Assembly: GCA_016715405.1 (NCBI GenBank)
Contig: JADKAE010000016.1
Location: forward strand, 1 to 64,000
Length of the DNA stretch: 64,000 bases
Direction of reading: 5' to 3'
Source: Saprospiraceae bacterium
GTDB taxonomy: Bacteria > Bacteroidota > Bacteroidia > Chitinophagales > Saprospiraceae
Below the pieces are notes generated by a model. It searched no databases, had not been told where the DNA came from, and saw nothing but the letters and a program-made list of their open reading frames with translations. A program made the translations under genes and the position numbers. Of this stretch, positions 20,838 to 29,790 are shown piece by piece (the first letter of the stretch is position 1; each line of letters opens with the position of its first letter).

Positions 20838-21641
20838 ATGAAAAGACCTGCTCGTCGTAAGACGACCACTGCCAAGCCCAAACGCAATTGGAACCGCGAA
20901 ACGGTGCCCTCCGACAAAGTATCGGAATTCCCTATGCGGCTCAATAAGTTTATCGCCCACTGCGGCATTTGCTCCCGCCGCCAGGCTATTGCGTATGTAC
21001 GCGACGGACTGGTAACGGTTAATGGAGAGAAAATTATCGAACCAGGCGTGGAAGTCAACGAAAACGACAAGGTAACCTACAAGGGCACCCTCATTCGCCC
21101 CGAAAGCCGCAAGGTGTATATCCTGATGAACAAACCCCGCGATGTGCTCACTACGGTGACCGACGACAGGGGCCGCAAAACGGTGATGGATATCCTCAAA
21201 AGCAAGGTCACGGAACGCATCTTTCCCGTAGGCCGCCTCGACCGCAATACGACAGGCCTGCTGCTGCTCACCAACGACGGCGACCTGGCCGAAAAATTAG
21301 CGCACCCCAGCCATAAGGTGAAGAAGATTTACTACGTAGTGCTCAATAAAACCCTTTCCAAAACTGACCTGGAAAAAATCAAAGCCGGCATCACCCTCGA
21401 AGACGGCGTGGCTGAAGTCGACGGCATCGATTACGTGGACGGCGCTTCAAAAGACGAAGTGGGCGTGGAAATCCATATCGGCAAAAATCGCATCGTGCGC
21501 CGCATTTTTGAGCACCTCGGCTACGAAGTGCTCAAGCTGGACCGGGTGTACTACGGCGGACTAACCAAAAAAGACCTGCCCCGTGGCTTCTGGCGCCGCC
21601 TTACCCAACGCGAAGTAATTATGCTGAAGCACTTTGTGTAG
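20838..21641 (+). CDS. rluB: 23S rRNA pseudouridine synthase, RluB/RsuA type
   Basis: The 267-residue protein has a basic N-terminal extension (MKRPARRKTTTAKPKRNW), then an S4 RNA-binding domain (MRLNKFIAHCGICSRRQAIA), then the catalytic domain with the active-site Asp in VGRLDRNTTGLLLLTNDG and the segment IGKNRIVRRIFEHLGYEV. This is the RluB/RluE/RsuA group; RluB (uridine 2605 of E. coli 23S rRNA) is the closest match in layout, though specificity cannot be read directly. The ATG at 20838 is preferred over an upstream in-frame codon at 20823. Confidence 0.9.
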   Translation: MKRPARRKTTTAKPKRNWNRETVPSDKVSEFPMRLNKFIAHCGICSRRQAIAYVRDGLVTVNGEKIIEPGVEVNENDKVTYKGTLIRPESRKVYILMNKPRDVLTTVTDDRGRKTVMDILKSKVTERIFPVGRLDRNTTGLLLLTNDGDLAEKLAHPSHKVKKIYYVVLNKTLSKTDLEKIKAGITLEDGVAEVDGIDYVDGASKDEVGVEIHIGKNRIVRRIFEHLGYEVLKLDRVYYGGLTKKDLPRGFWRRLTQREVIMLKHFV

Positions 21642-21782
21642 CGAGGCCTGCTCAGTTAGCGGTCAGACCGCTGGCTGGGAAAGGCCCCCTTCATCGAAAT
21701 TTTCCCCGTTTTCATCGAGTCTCCCTTGACACGTATGACTTTGCGCTTTATCTTTGAATGACCGAACAGTCAATCAATAGAA

Positions 21783-22375
21783 TTGAGATCAAAAATACAA
21801 TCAGCCCAGGCGCGGCAGCGCAGCGTTAATGCCATCAAAGCGGCAGCGCTGGAATTGTTTGCGCATAAGGGGTACCACCACACCTCCATCAGCGACATAG
21901 CGCGGGAGGCGGGCATCTCGAAAGGGTTGATGTATAATTATTTCAATAGCAAAGAAGAGTTATTAACAACCATCGTAAATGACGCCATCAACAGCGGTGA
22001 AGATATCCTGCAAGTGCTCGAAGACCCCTCGCTCGACCCCAGGCTGGTGTTGACGCAGCTCGCCAGGCAATCGGTAACGATGGTAAAAAGCAATTTGCAC
22101 TATTGGAAGCTCATTACTTCTCTGGCTTTCCAGACAGAGGCCATGAAAAGTTTAGAAGTATTACTCAAAAACCAGCGCGAAAGAAACATCAAATTGGCGG
22201 TTTCTTTGTTTGAACGTATGGGCAGCCAAACTCCACTGGAAGACGCCTATTTGTTTGGCGCGACCATGGACGGCATTTTCGTTTATTATATGGTTTTGGA
22301 AAACGATTTCCCCGTGGATGATATCGCCAACCATTTTATTAATCAATTTTTACCTCAAAACAACAGCACTCATGA
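21783..22375 (+). CDS. TetR family transcriptional regulator
   Basis: The N-terminal helix-turn-helix (AALELFAHKGYHHTSISDIAREAGISKGLMYNYFNSKEEL) is the TetR signature. The remaining helical part, about 200 residues in all, is a ligand-binding and dimerisation domain. The frame opens with a TTG at 21783. A better start may be the ATG at 21758 (MTEQSINRIEIK), which joins if one A is removed from the A5 run at 21790-21794. The stop probably overlaps the next gene's ATG (22372) as ATGA, but one indel hides it and the frame otherwise runs on. It likely controls the export genes downstream. Confidence 0.8.
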
Positions 22376-23176
22376 CACGCTTGCTCTTTTTCCTGATAAT
22401 CACAATAGGCACACTATCATTTACCTACGAAAGGGCAAAAGAATCGCCCCCTCCCCCTCTCCCCTCTCCCCTCGCGTTGCCGCCGGCGACCCCGAAGCCA
22501 AAGACATCATAGCCAAAGCAGACGCCAAGCTCAAAGGCAAAACCAGTCTGGCCGAGATGAAAATGACGATCGTGCGCCCTACCTGGAAGCGCGAATTGAA
22601 ACTCAAAAGCTGGTCGAAAGGCGACGAACTCGCCCTCATCCTGATCCTGGCCCCCGCCCGCGAAAAAGGCGCGGCATTCCTCAAAAGAGGCCGCGAAATC
22701 TGAACTGGCAGCCCACCATCGACCGCACCATCAAACTACCTCCTTCAATGATGAGCCAGTCGTGGATGGGCTCCGACTTTACCAACGACGACCTTGTCAA
22801 ACAGTCTTCTACTGTGGAAGATTACAACCATAAACTCCTGGGTACGGAAACCATCGACGGGCGCAGTTGCTATAAAATCCAGATGGATCCCAAAGAAAGC
22901 GCCGCCGTCGTGTGGGGCAAAGTGGTCGTATGGATCGACAAGGCCGAGTATATGCAACTCAAAGCTGAATTTTACGACGAAGACAACTACCTTGTCAACA
23001 CGATGTACGGCAAACAGGTAAAAACGCTGGGCGGCAAAGTATTGCCCTCTGTTATGGAGGTAGTGCCCGCCGACGAGCCAGGCAACAAAACAATTATTGA
23101 ATACCTGTCGCTCGACTTTGACAAGCCCATGAACGATAGCTTCTTTTCGGTACAGCAAATGAAAAAAGTGAAATGA
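22372..23176 (+). CDS. LolA-like outer membrane lipoprotein-sorting protein, frameshifted
   Basis: The ATG at 22372 begins a signal peptide (MTRLLFFLIITIGTLSF). The mature part reads DPEAKDIIAKADAKLKGKTS, AEMKMTIVRPTWKRELKLKS, LPPSMMSQSWMGSDFTNDDL and WGKVVVWIDKAEYMQLKAEF, matching the family annotated as outer membrane lipoprotein-sorting protein (LolA/LolB-like fold, about 250 residues). Two breaks occur: within a C-rich word tract at 22446-22475 between signal peptide and mature domain, and near 22690, where TGAAC should read TGGAAC to give REIWNWQPTID. It precedes two ABC permeases, so it probably works with that transporter in the periplasm. Confidence 0.8.
22446..22475 (+). repeat. CCCTCTCCC word tract inside a gene
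   Basis: A C/T-only tract of CCCTCT/CCCCTC words sits just after the signal peptide of the LolA-like protein, where relatives have no such Pro/Ser/Leu segment. It also breaks the frame. Similar words occur at 27750, 48985 and 62980. Confidence 0.65.
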
Positions 23177-23183
23177 CCCTGTT

Positions 23184-24404
23184 ATGTTGATCAAAATGGC
23201 ATGGCGCAATATTTGGCGCAATAAACGACGTACACTCATCACGATAGCTTCTATCCTCTTTGCCGTACTCCTGGCGTCGCTCATGGAGTCGCTGCAAAAA
23301 GGCGCCTGGGGGCACATGATCAAAAACGTGGTGAATTATTACTTCGGCTACGTGCAAATACACCAAAAAGGGTATTGGGACGAACAGTCGATTGACAAGG
23401 CTTTTGTCCTGGGTGACCATCTCACCACGCTGCCCGCCGCCTCTTCTCATATCAAGGGACTGGCGCCGAGGCTCGAATCTTTTGCACTGGCCTCCACGGG
23501 CAATAACACCGTCGGCGTATTGGTGATCGGCATCGATCCCCAGGCTGAAACCCGGATGACCAAACTGGCCGAGCGCATGCAGCGGGGCGACTATCTGGCG
23601 GCGGAAGATGAAGCCGCCCTTTTGGCCGAAGGTATCGCCAAACGGCTCAAGCTCGATGTGGGCGACACCATTATCCTGGTGAGCCAGGGCTACCACGGCG
23701 TTAATGCCGCCGCCAAATACCCGGTCAAAGGCATAGTCCGCTTCGGCTCTCCCGAACTCAACAAGCAGATGGTTTACCTGCCCCTGCTCGCCGCGCAGCG
23801 TTTTTACGGCGCCGAAGGCCTGGTCACCTCCCTGGCCGTCAACATAGCAAAAGAAGATCACGTGACGCCCGTAGTAAAGGCCCTGAAACGCAAGCTCGAC
23901 CCCGAACACTATGAGGTCATGGACTGGCCCGCGATGATGCCCGACCTGCTCCAGGCTAAAGCCCTCGACAGCGCAGGCAATTATATCGTCTATTTTATCC
24001 TATACCTCGTAATTGCCTTTGGCATCCTGGGCACTATTTTGATGATGACCAAAGAACGCGAATACGAATTCGGCGTATTGGTAGCCATCGGCATGGGCCG
24101 TTTTGCACTCGGCTTTATGGTCTGGCTCGAGATCATATTGCTGGGTATGCTCGGCGCACTCGTAGGCATCGCCGCAAGTTTTCCGGTGGTTTGGTATTTT
24201 TATGTCAATCCCATCCGGTTTACAGGCGACTATGCCGGTTTGCTCGAAAAATTCGGCTTCGAACCTATTTTTCCGGCAGCGTTTAATGCTCAGGTTTTCC
24301 TCACGCAAGCCATCATCGTGTTGTTGCTGACTTCCGTGCTGGCCATTTACCCCATTTTTAAAATAAAACGCCTCGAACCCGTCCACGCTATGCGCGGAGA
24401 TTGA
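23184..24404 (+). CDS. FtsX/LolC-type ABC transporter permease
   Basis: The 406-residue protein has one N-terminal membrane helix (NKRRTLITIASILFAVLLASL), a large periplasmic domain of about 220 residues and three C-terminal helices (YFILYLVIAFGILGTILMMT, IILLGMLGALVGIAASF, IIVLLLTSVLAIYPIFKIKR), the MacB/LolCE type VII layout. The closing PVHAMRGD is typical of the family. It starts eight bases after the LolA-like gene and is followed by a second permease and an ATPase. Such transporters use mechanotransmission to extract lipids or lipoproteins from the inner membrane rather than simple import. Confidence 0.85.
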   Translation: MLIKMAWRNIWRNKRRTLITIASILFAVLLASLMESLQKGAWGHMIKNVVNYYFGYVQIHQKGYWDEQSIDKAFVLGDHLTTLPAASSHIKGLAPRLESFALASTGNNTVGVLVIGIDPQAETRMTKLAERMQRGDYLAAEDEAALLAEGIAKRLKLDVGDTIILVSQGYHGVNAAAKYPVKGIVRFGSPELNKQMVYLPLLAAQRFYGAEGLVTSLAVNIAKEDHVTPVVKALKRKLDPEHYEVMDWPAMMPDLLQAKALDSAGNYIVYFILYLVIAFGILGTILMMTKEREYEFGVLVAIGMGRFALGFMVWLEIILLGMLGALVGIAASFPVVWYFYVNPIRFTGDYAGLLEKFGFEPIFPAAFNAQVFLTQAIIVLLLTSVLAIYPIFKIKRLEPVHAMRGD

Positions 24405-24652
24405 TGTGCTGTTCTCTGTTGTCGGTTATCCGTTGTCGGTTATCCGTTGTCGGTTATCCGTTCCTTATCTTTTCTAATTACACTTAAACAGAGAACAGAG
24501 AACAGAGAACAGAGAACAGAGAACAGAGAACAGAGAACAGAGAACAGAGAACAGAGAACAGAGAACAGAGAACAGAGAACAGAGAACAGAGAACAGAGAA
24601 CAGACAACAGACAACAGAGAACAGAGAACAGACAACCCACAACCGAAAAAAA
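24405..24652. repeat. AACAGAG heptamer array with flanking GTTATCCGTT words
   Basis: Sixteen perfect AACAGAG copies run from 24487 to 24598, followed by five near copies with AACAGAC variants to 24633. Just upstream, a 14-base unit (GTCGGTTATCCGTT) is repeated three times (24421-24462). TGTTCTCTGTTGTC near 24410 pairs with GACAACAGAGAACA near 24610, closing a large imperfect hairpin around the array. The heptamer has no stop codon in any frame of either strand, so all frames stay open. It lies between two co-directional permease genes. Confidence 0.95.
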
Positions 24653-25880
24653 ATGATTCCACTAATCGCCTGGAGAAATATTTGGCGCAGCCGCACGCGC
24701 AGTTTGGTAGTCATCGGCGCCATTGCCATTGGAGTGTGGGCAGCTTTGTTTATGACCGGTTTTGCTACCGGCATGGCAAGGGGTTATGTGCGTTCGGCGG
24801 TAGACAACATTGTGTCGCACCTGCAAATGCACCACCCCCAATTCAAAGAAGACTACGATGCCCGGTTTATGGTGGAAACTCCCGGAACCGTAGCAGACCG
24901 GCTTCGCGACATGCCAAGTATCAAAGCTGTCAGTGCCCGCGCTGTAGTCAACGGCATGGCTTCCACGCCTAAAGGTGCGCGGGGCGTGCAGATCAAGGGC
25001 ATAGACCCCGAGCAGGAAGCGGGAGTGACCACCCTGCGCGAAAAAATAGTGGAGGGAAGTTATTTTCTGCCCGACCGCAACAATGAGGTGCTTATCAGCG
25101 TGGCTATGGCCGATAAATTGCACATCAAAATGCGCTCGAAACTCGTACTCACCTTCCAGGAAACAAGTGGCGAGCTTACCACCGGCGCTTTTCGGGTGGC
25201 GGGCATCTTTGATAGCGGCAACAAGCCCTTTGACGAAACCCATATTTTCGTAGAGCACAGCGATATGGCCGCCTTGCTTGCGCCCGGCAGCCCCGCAGAA
25301 GATGTCATTCAGGAAATTGCCATCATGCTTCACGACCCCAAAACCGCCGCAGCGGTGAGTGATACCCTGCGTAGTCTATTTCCGGGATTGCTCTCCGAAA
25401 CCTACCACCAGATCTCTCCCGACCTGGAAATGTACGAGTCGCAAATCAATACGGTGTCGTATATATACCTCGGCATTATTATGCTGGCCCTCGTATTTGG
25501 AATCGTCAATACCATGCTGATGGCCGTATTGGAGCGCTATCGCGAAATCGGCATGCTGATGGCCATCGGCATGAATAAACTCCGGGTATTCAGCATGATC
25601 GTTTTTGAAGCCTTGATGCTGGGGGCTCATCGCGGCGCCCCTGGGCATGGGCCTTGGCTGGGTTTCTATGCTCTATCTGGGGCGCAAAGGTATCAACCTC
25701 TCGGCCTACTCCGAAAGCCTGCGATTGTACGGACTTGAACAGATTATCTATTTTGAACTACCTCCTGAAACCTACTGGCAGGCAGGTATTTTTGTAATGA
25801 TTACCGCCCTGCTGGCTTCGCTTTATCCTGCTTGGAAAGCCATCAGCCTGCGCCCCGTAGAAGCCATACGCAAAATTTGA
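24653..25880 (+). CDS. Second FtsX/LolE-type ABC transporter permease, frameshifted
   Basis: The layout is the same as the preceding permease: N-terminal helix (SLVVIGAIAIGVWAALFMTG), periplasmic domain, then helices YIYLGIIMLALVFGIVNTML, FEALMLGLIAAPLGMGLGW (restored) and IFVMITALLASLYPAWKAIS, ending RPVEAIRKI. One extra G in the G5 run near 25630 breaks the frame; four G restore ALMLGLIAAPLG. Restored length is about 408 residues. With the gene at 23184 it would form a permease heterodimer. The ATG at 24653 lies directly after the heptamer array. Confidence 0.85.
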
Positions 25881-25904
25881 AACAATTAAAACCTCAGTCA
25901 CCCT

Positions 25905-25925
25905 GTCACCCTGTCACCTTGTCAC
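25905..25925. repeat. GTCACCCT word repeat, inverted copy of 18423-18443
   Basis: GTCACCCTGTCACCTTGTCA plus one C is the exact reverse complement of 18423-18443. It lies in the 61-base gap between permease and ATPase genes of the same operon. Confidence 0.8.
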
Positions 25926-25941
25926 TTAAAATCACCACAAC

Positions 25942-26626
25942 ATGAGCGTCATCATAGCAAAAGGTATCAGCAAAACATACGACCCGGACGGCATGCCGGT
26001 TCTGGCCCTCCAACGCATCGACCTGGAGATCAAGGAGGGCGAATTCACCGCTATCGTGGGTCCCTCGGGTTCGGGCAAATCTACGCTGCTCAACATCATC
26101 GGAGGCCTCGATAAACCCAGCGAAGGCATGGTGGAAGTGGGCGGCCATATGATCACGGAATTAAGCGACAACGAGCTCATCGACTTCCGCAAAGAACACA
26201 TCGGCTTTGTTTTTCAGGCCTACAACCTCATCCCCGTATTGACAGCCCGCGAAAACGTAGAATTCGTGATGCTACTCCAGCAAAGACCCAAAGCCGAACG
26301 GGAAGCCAGGACAAAAGAACTTCTCACGCCGTGGGCCTGGATGATAAAATGGACAAACGCCCCGGGGAACTCTCCGGCGGGCAACAGCAGCGCGTGGCGA
26401 TCGCCCGCGCCCTGGCGACCAACCCCACCCTCATCCTGGCCGACGAACCCACCGCCAACCTGGACACCAAATCGACCGAAAACCTGCTCGATATTATGGC
26501 CGAACTTAACCGGGAAGAAAAATTACGTTTATCTTTTCTACCCACGACCAACGCGTGATTAACCGCGCCCGCCGGGTGATTACCCTCGTAGACGGCGCCG
26601 TGGCAAGCGATGAAAAACGCGATTAA
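25942..26626 (+). CDS. LolD/MacB-type ABC transporter ATPase, frameshifted
   Basis: Walker A GPSGSGKST is near residue 40, the Q loop is in FVFQAYNLIP, the signature is LSGGQQQR, and Walker B is LILADEPTANLD followed by the switch His in FSTHDQR. Two single-base losses break it: near 26327 (restoring ELLTAVGLDDKMDK) and near 26525 (restoring TFIFSTHDQRVINRARR). The restored length is about 228 residues, normal for LolD-like ATPases. It powers the two permeases just upstream. The start at 25942 (MSVIIAKGISKTY) is the natural family start. Confidence 0.88.
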
Positions 26627-26671
26627 GACCGCAGATTTCATTACTTTTATAGTCGATTTAAATCCAAGCGG

Positions 26672-27622
26672 ATGTTGTTTACAGTATATAAAACGGCTAC
26701 CGGACTCTCCACCACCACCGAGTTGGAGCAACTTGCCCTCACCGACGCCGCCCAGGTCGTCTGGATCGACTTGTACAACGCCGCCACCGATGAACGAGAT
26801 CTCATAGAGGCCAAGTTCAATATCGAACTGTTTACCCGCCAGGAAGCCGAGGAAATTGAGAGCAGCTCGAAGTATTTCGAAAACGGCGACGAAATTAACG
26901 CCAACTCAACCTATATCTTCCATCGCGACGGCCTGTATGCCAATGACCCGGTGTCGTTTATCCTGAAAGGCAACCTGCTGGTCACCCAGCGAAATATCGA
27001 ACTGCGCTCATTCGACGAGGTGATCCGTTCGTTTCGCCTCGGCAAACGACCCCATATCAACGGATATCATATCTTTTTGCTGCTCTTTGAAACCCGCATC
27101 GATATCGAAGCCGACTTCCTTGAGGACCTGTCGCGAAAAATCCACGCCGCCAGCAAAAGCCTCACCCTCAGCAAACGCCTCGACCAGGACGTACTGATCG
27201 AGATCAACCAATTGCAGGAACTTATCATTCTTTTCCGGCAAAGCACCAGCGAAATGCAGCGCCTGATCTCGGCCCTCTTGAAAAGCGATATTTTCCCGCA
27301 CGACGAACGCGAAAAGCTTCGCGTGATTATCAAAGACGCCGGCTCCCTCTTGGAGCACACTTCTTTTAATTTCGCCAGGCTCGAATCGCTGCAAAATACG
27401 TTCCTGGGCCTGGTCGATATGGAACAAAACCGCATTATCAAGATTTTTACTGTGGCGACGGTAGTGTTTATGCCCCCTACCCTCATCGCCAGCTTGTACG
27501 GTATGAATTTCCAATTTATGCCAGAATTGAAATGGCATATCGGTTATCCTTTTGCCCTGTTTCTCATGGTTTTGTCTTCTACCTCCACCCTGCTGTATTT
27601 TAAACGCCGAAACTGGCTGTGA
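26672..27622 (+). CDS. corA: CorA family divalent metal ion transporter
   Basis: The 316-residue protein has a cytoplasmic alpha/beta domain, then a long helix (VLIEINQLQELIILFRQSTS...), and two C-terminal membrane helices (IFTVATVVFMPPTLIASLYG; YPFALFLMVLSSTSTLLYF) separated by the signature YGMNF. The tail KRRNWL is positively charged. CorA proteins are homopentamers that carry Mg2+ (or Co2+/Ni2+) across the inner membrane. It sits between the ABC ATPase and an outer-membrane protein gene and could be co-transcribed with them; a functional link is not established. Confidence 0.93.
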   Translation: MLFTVYKTATGLSTTTELEQLALTDAAQVVWIDLYNAATDERDLIEAKFNIELFTRQEAEEIESSSKYFENGDEINANSTYIFHRDGLYANDPVSFILKGNLLVTQRNIELRSFDEVIRSFRLGKRPHINGYHIFLLLFETRIDIEADFLEDLSRKIHAASKSLTLSKRLDQDVLIEINQLQELIILFRQSTSEMQRLISALLKSDIFPHDEREKLRVIIKDAGSLLEHTSFNFARLESLQNTFLGLVDMEQNRIIKIFTVATVVFMPPTLIASLYGMNFQFMPELKWHIGYPFALFLMVLSSTSTLLYFKRRNWL

Positions 27623-27649
27623 TTTTTCACCCACTAACCGCCAAACGCC

Positions 27650-28920
27650 ATGTTGCGCCTATATTTCATAATTGTAATTATTTCCCTGGCTCTCTCTACC
27701 TCATACAGTCGTACAGTCGTACAGTCGCACAGTCGTACAGTCGCCCGTCCCCCCCTCGCCCCCTCCCCCCCTCCCCCCCTCGCCCAGTCGCCCAGGACAC
27801 CATGCCTGCGCGCTGGGAAATCGGCGGCTACATCAAAAACATGCAAACCCTGTTGTTTTTCAACAACGCATATCCAGATTTTCAGCAGTTTAAACTCGTC
27901 GATACCTTTTTGCAGGACAACCTCGTACACAACCGCATCAATGTAAAATGGCTGCCCAATAGCCGCTTCACCGTTTCTGCCGAACTGCGCAACCGCCTGT
28001 TTTTTGGCGACCTGGTGCGGGGTACGCCCGGTTATGCCGACCGGGTAGACAACGCCAACAACGACTACTTCGACTTGTCGTGGGTGTTGCTCGATGACAA
28101 CGGCTTTGTGCTGCATACTATGCTCGACCGCCTGTATGCCGAATATACCGCCGGCAATTGGGAAGTGAGGCTGGGCCGGCAGCGCGTCAATTGGGGCATC
28201 AGCACCGTGTGGAATCCCAATGACATCTTCAATGCTTTTTCATTTACCGACTTCGACTACGAAGAGCGCCCCGGCAGCGACGCCCTGCGCGTGCGGTATT
28301 ACACCGGCGTAACCTCGAGCCTGGAATTGGCGGTGAAGGCCTTCGACCACTGGGACGAAGCCGTGATGGCAGGTCTCTGGAAATTCAACCGCAGCGAATA
28401 CGACTTCCAAGTGTTGGCAGGGCTATCCCGTGGCGACCTGGCATTGGGCGGCGGCTGGGCAGGTAGCATCAAAGACATAGGTTTCAAAGGAGAATTCACC
28501 TGGTTCAAACCCATACTGAATGACGGCGCCGATGCATTTGCCGCCACCGGGGGTCTCGATTATGCTTTCAACAACTCGCTTTACCTCCAGGGAGGATATC
28601 TGTATAATAGCCTGGGAGCCTTAGATGCACCTATCACCGGTCTTTTTAACTTCAGCCTGTCGGCAAAAAACCTGTACCCCTATCGCCATGCCGTTTTTGT
28701 GCAGGCCGCCTACCCCTTCACACCTTTGCTCAACGGAGGTATCGCTTTGATTTACAGCCCAGTAGACATACACGCTTTATTTATTAATCCTACAGCTACC
28801 TTGTCTATCATGGACAATTGGACGCTCGACATGGTGGGCCAACTCGTTTTCAACACCCAGGAAAACCGCTATACCAGCCCTATCCAGGCTATTTTTGTGC
28901 GACTCAAATTTAATTATTAA
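27650..28920 (+). CDS. Outer-membrane beta-barrel protein with word repeat between signal peptide and barrel
   Basis: An ATG at 27650 begins a signal peptide in one frame (MLRLYFIIVIISLALSTSYS). The mature barrel (WEIGGYIKNMQTLLFFNNAY... ending IQAIFVRLKFNY with a terminal aromatic residue) is in another frame. Between them lies a word-repeat and C-rich tract (27706-27799) which shifts the frame. The barrel has the alternating pattern and the RLGRQRVNWGISTVWNPND motif of porin-like proteins often encoded next to LolCDE-like ABC genes (DUF1302-like). It may be the outer-membrane partner of the export system at 22372-26626. Confidence 0.7.
27706..27799 (+). repeat. ACAGTCGT/CCCTCGCC word repeat inside a signal-peptide junction
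   Basis: Five copies of an ACAGTCGT-like word (27706-27745) are followed by a C/T tract of CCCCCTC words and two CAGTCGCC units. The first word also occurs inverted at 16993-17004. The tract separates the signal peptide from the barrel of the outer-membrane protein gene and would encode low-complexity Ser/Pro/Arg sequence. Confidence 0.8.
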
Positions 28921-28973
28921 TAAAATGAGTGCCTTGCAGGATACCCATCTGGCGAAATTTTAGCGTTATATTA

Positions 28974-28981
28974 TATATTTG
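28974..28981 (+). promoter_or_regulatory. Bacteroidota -7 box TATATTTG
   Basis: TATATTTG fits TAnnTTTG, 30 bases before the beta-barrel gene at 29011. The -33 partner is not clear. Confidence 0.45.
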
Positions 28982-29010
28982 CCCAACTTACTAACAAAGC
29001 TGAATCACAA

Positions 29011-29670
29011 ATGAAATCCAATTGTCTGCTTACGCTCGCCTTTTTATTGGCGGGCAATGCGCTATTCGCGCAATTTACCGCGCGTGGCAACTTCATCATG
29101 GGCGCTTCCCTCGGTTTTTCGGCCGCTACCTCCAAAGTCACGGATGGAAGTAGTACGAGCAATCCGGACAGCCCTGCATCCAGCCAGTTCAACATCACGC
29201 CAAAGGTAGGATATATGGTTATAGACAACCTGGCGCTGGGCATCGGCCTGGATTACACGTTTAGCCGACAGAAATCGACGCTAAATCAAGAATCGAAAGA
29301 CAGTGACCTGCTGTTTGGTCCTTTTGCCCGCTATTACGCCATGCTGGGAGAAGACAAAGCTTTCTTTTTTGAGGTAAATTTTGGATTCGGCAACTCGTCC
29401 AATAACTCTCCCACCCAGGATATTCAAACGAATATCTTTGCCGTGGGCGTCGGTCCCGGGTTTACCATTTTTTCTGACGACGCGATCGGCCTTGAGGCGC
29501 TGGTGAAATACAATTTCTCCCGCAGCAAATTCAATACTGATATTATGGGTGTGCAATCGGAAACGGTAACCTTCTCTAATCAATTCGACCTGTCGCTGGG
29601 CGTCCAGTTTTACTTCGCCGGCGTAGCTAAAGCCTCTAAAGGCAGTGGGTCGAATCAGAGGCTGTATTAA
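29011..29670 (+). CDS. Small outer-membrane beta-barrel protein
   Basis: The signal peptide MKSNCLLTLAFLLAGNALFA is cleaved before QFTARGNF. The roughly 200-residue mature protein has alternating strands such as FIMGASLGFSAATSK, NLALGIGLDYTFSRQ, FFFEVNFGFGNSSN and FDLSLGVQFYFAG, as in the outer membrane beta-barrel (OmpW/OmpA-like) family common in Bacteroidota. No plug or enzymatic residues are seen. It has its own -7 box at 28974 and is followed by a word-repeat island, so it is probably a single-gene transcript. Confidence 0.8.
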   Translation: MKSNCLLTLAFLLAGNALFAQFTARGNFIMGASLGFSAATSKVTDGSSTSNPDSPASSQFNITPKVGYMVIDNLALGIGLDYTFSRQKSTLNQESKDSDLLFGPFARYYAMLGEDKAFFFEVNFGFGNSSNNSPTQDIQTNIFAVGVGPGFTIFSDDAIGLEALVKYNFSRSKFNTDIMGVQSETVTFSNQFDLSLGVQFYFAGVAKASKGSGSNQRLY

Positions 29671-29679
29671 TCTGAGTTA

Positions 29680-29776
29680 GTTTAGTGCATTCGCAGTTTA
29701 GCGATAGGGTTTAGTGCATTCGCAGTTTAGCTAAACCCTATCGCTAAACCCTGTCGCTAAACCTAATCGCTAAACT
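29680..29776. repeat. Word-repeat island (CTAAACCCTATCG family)
   Basis: A 22-base word (TTTAGTGCATTCGCAG plus TTTAGC) occurs twice, at 29681-29702 and 29710-29731. The 19-base arm GTTTAGCGATAGGGTTTAG (29696-29714) has its exact reverse complement at 29731-29749. CTAAACC words then continue to 29776. It separates two co-directional genes. The same 22-base word occurs at 44498-44519. Confidence 0.9.
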
Positions 29777-29790
29777 ACAAATCATACCCC

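Noticed and set aside
23094..23909. A 271-codon open frame on the minus strand
   Set aside because: It overlaps the FtsX-type permease and LolA-like genes, which have clear family motifs.
24487..24633. CRISPR-like regular array
   Set aside because: The unit is 7 bases with no spacers and no cas genes nearby.
24440..24774. Open frames with SLFSVLC or TENREQR peptide repeats
   Set aside because: They are only the translation of the stop-free heptamer array.
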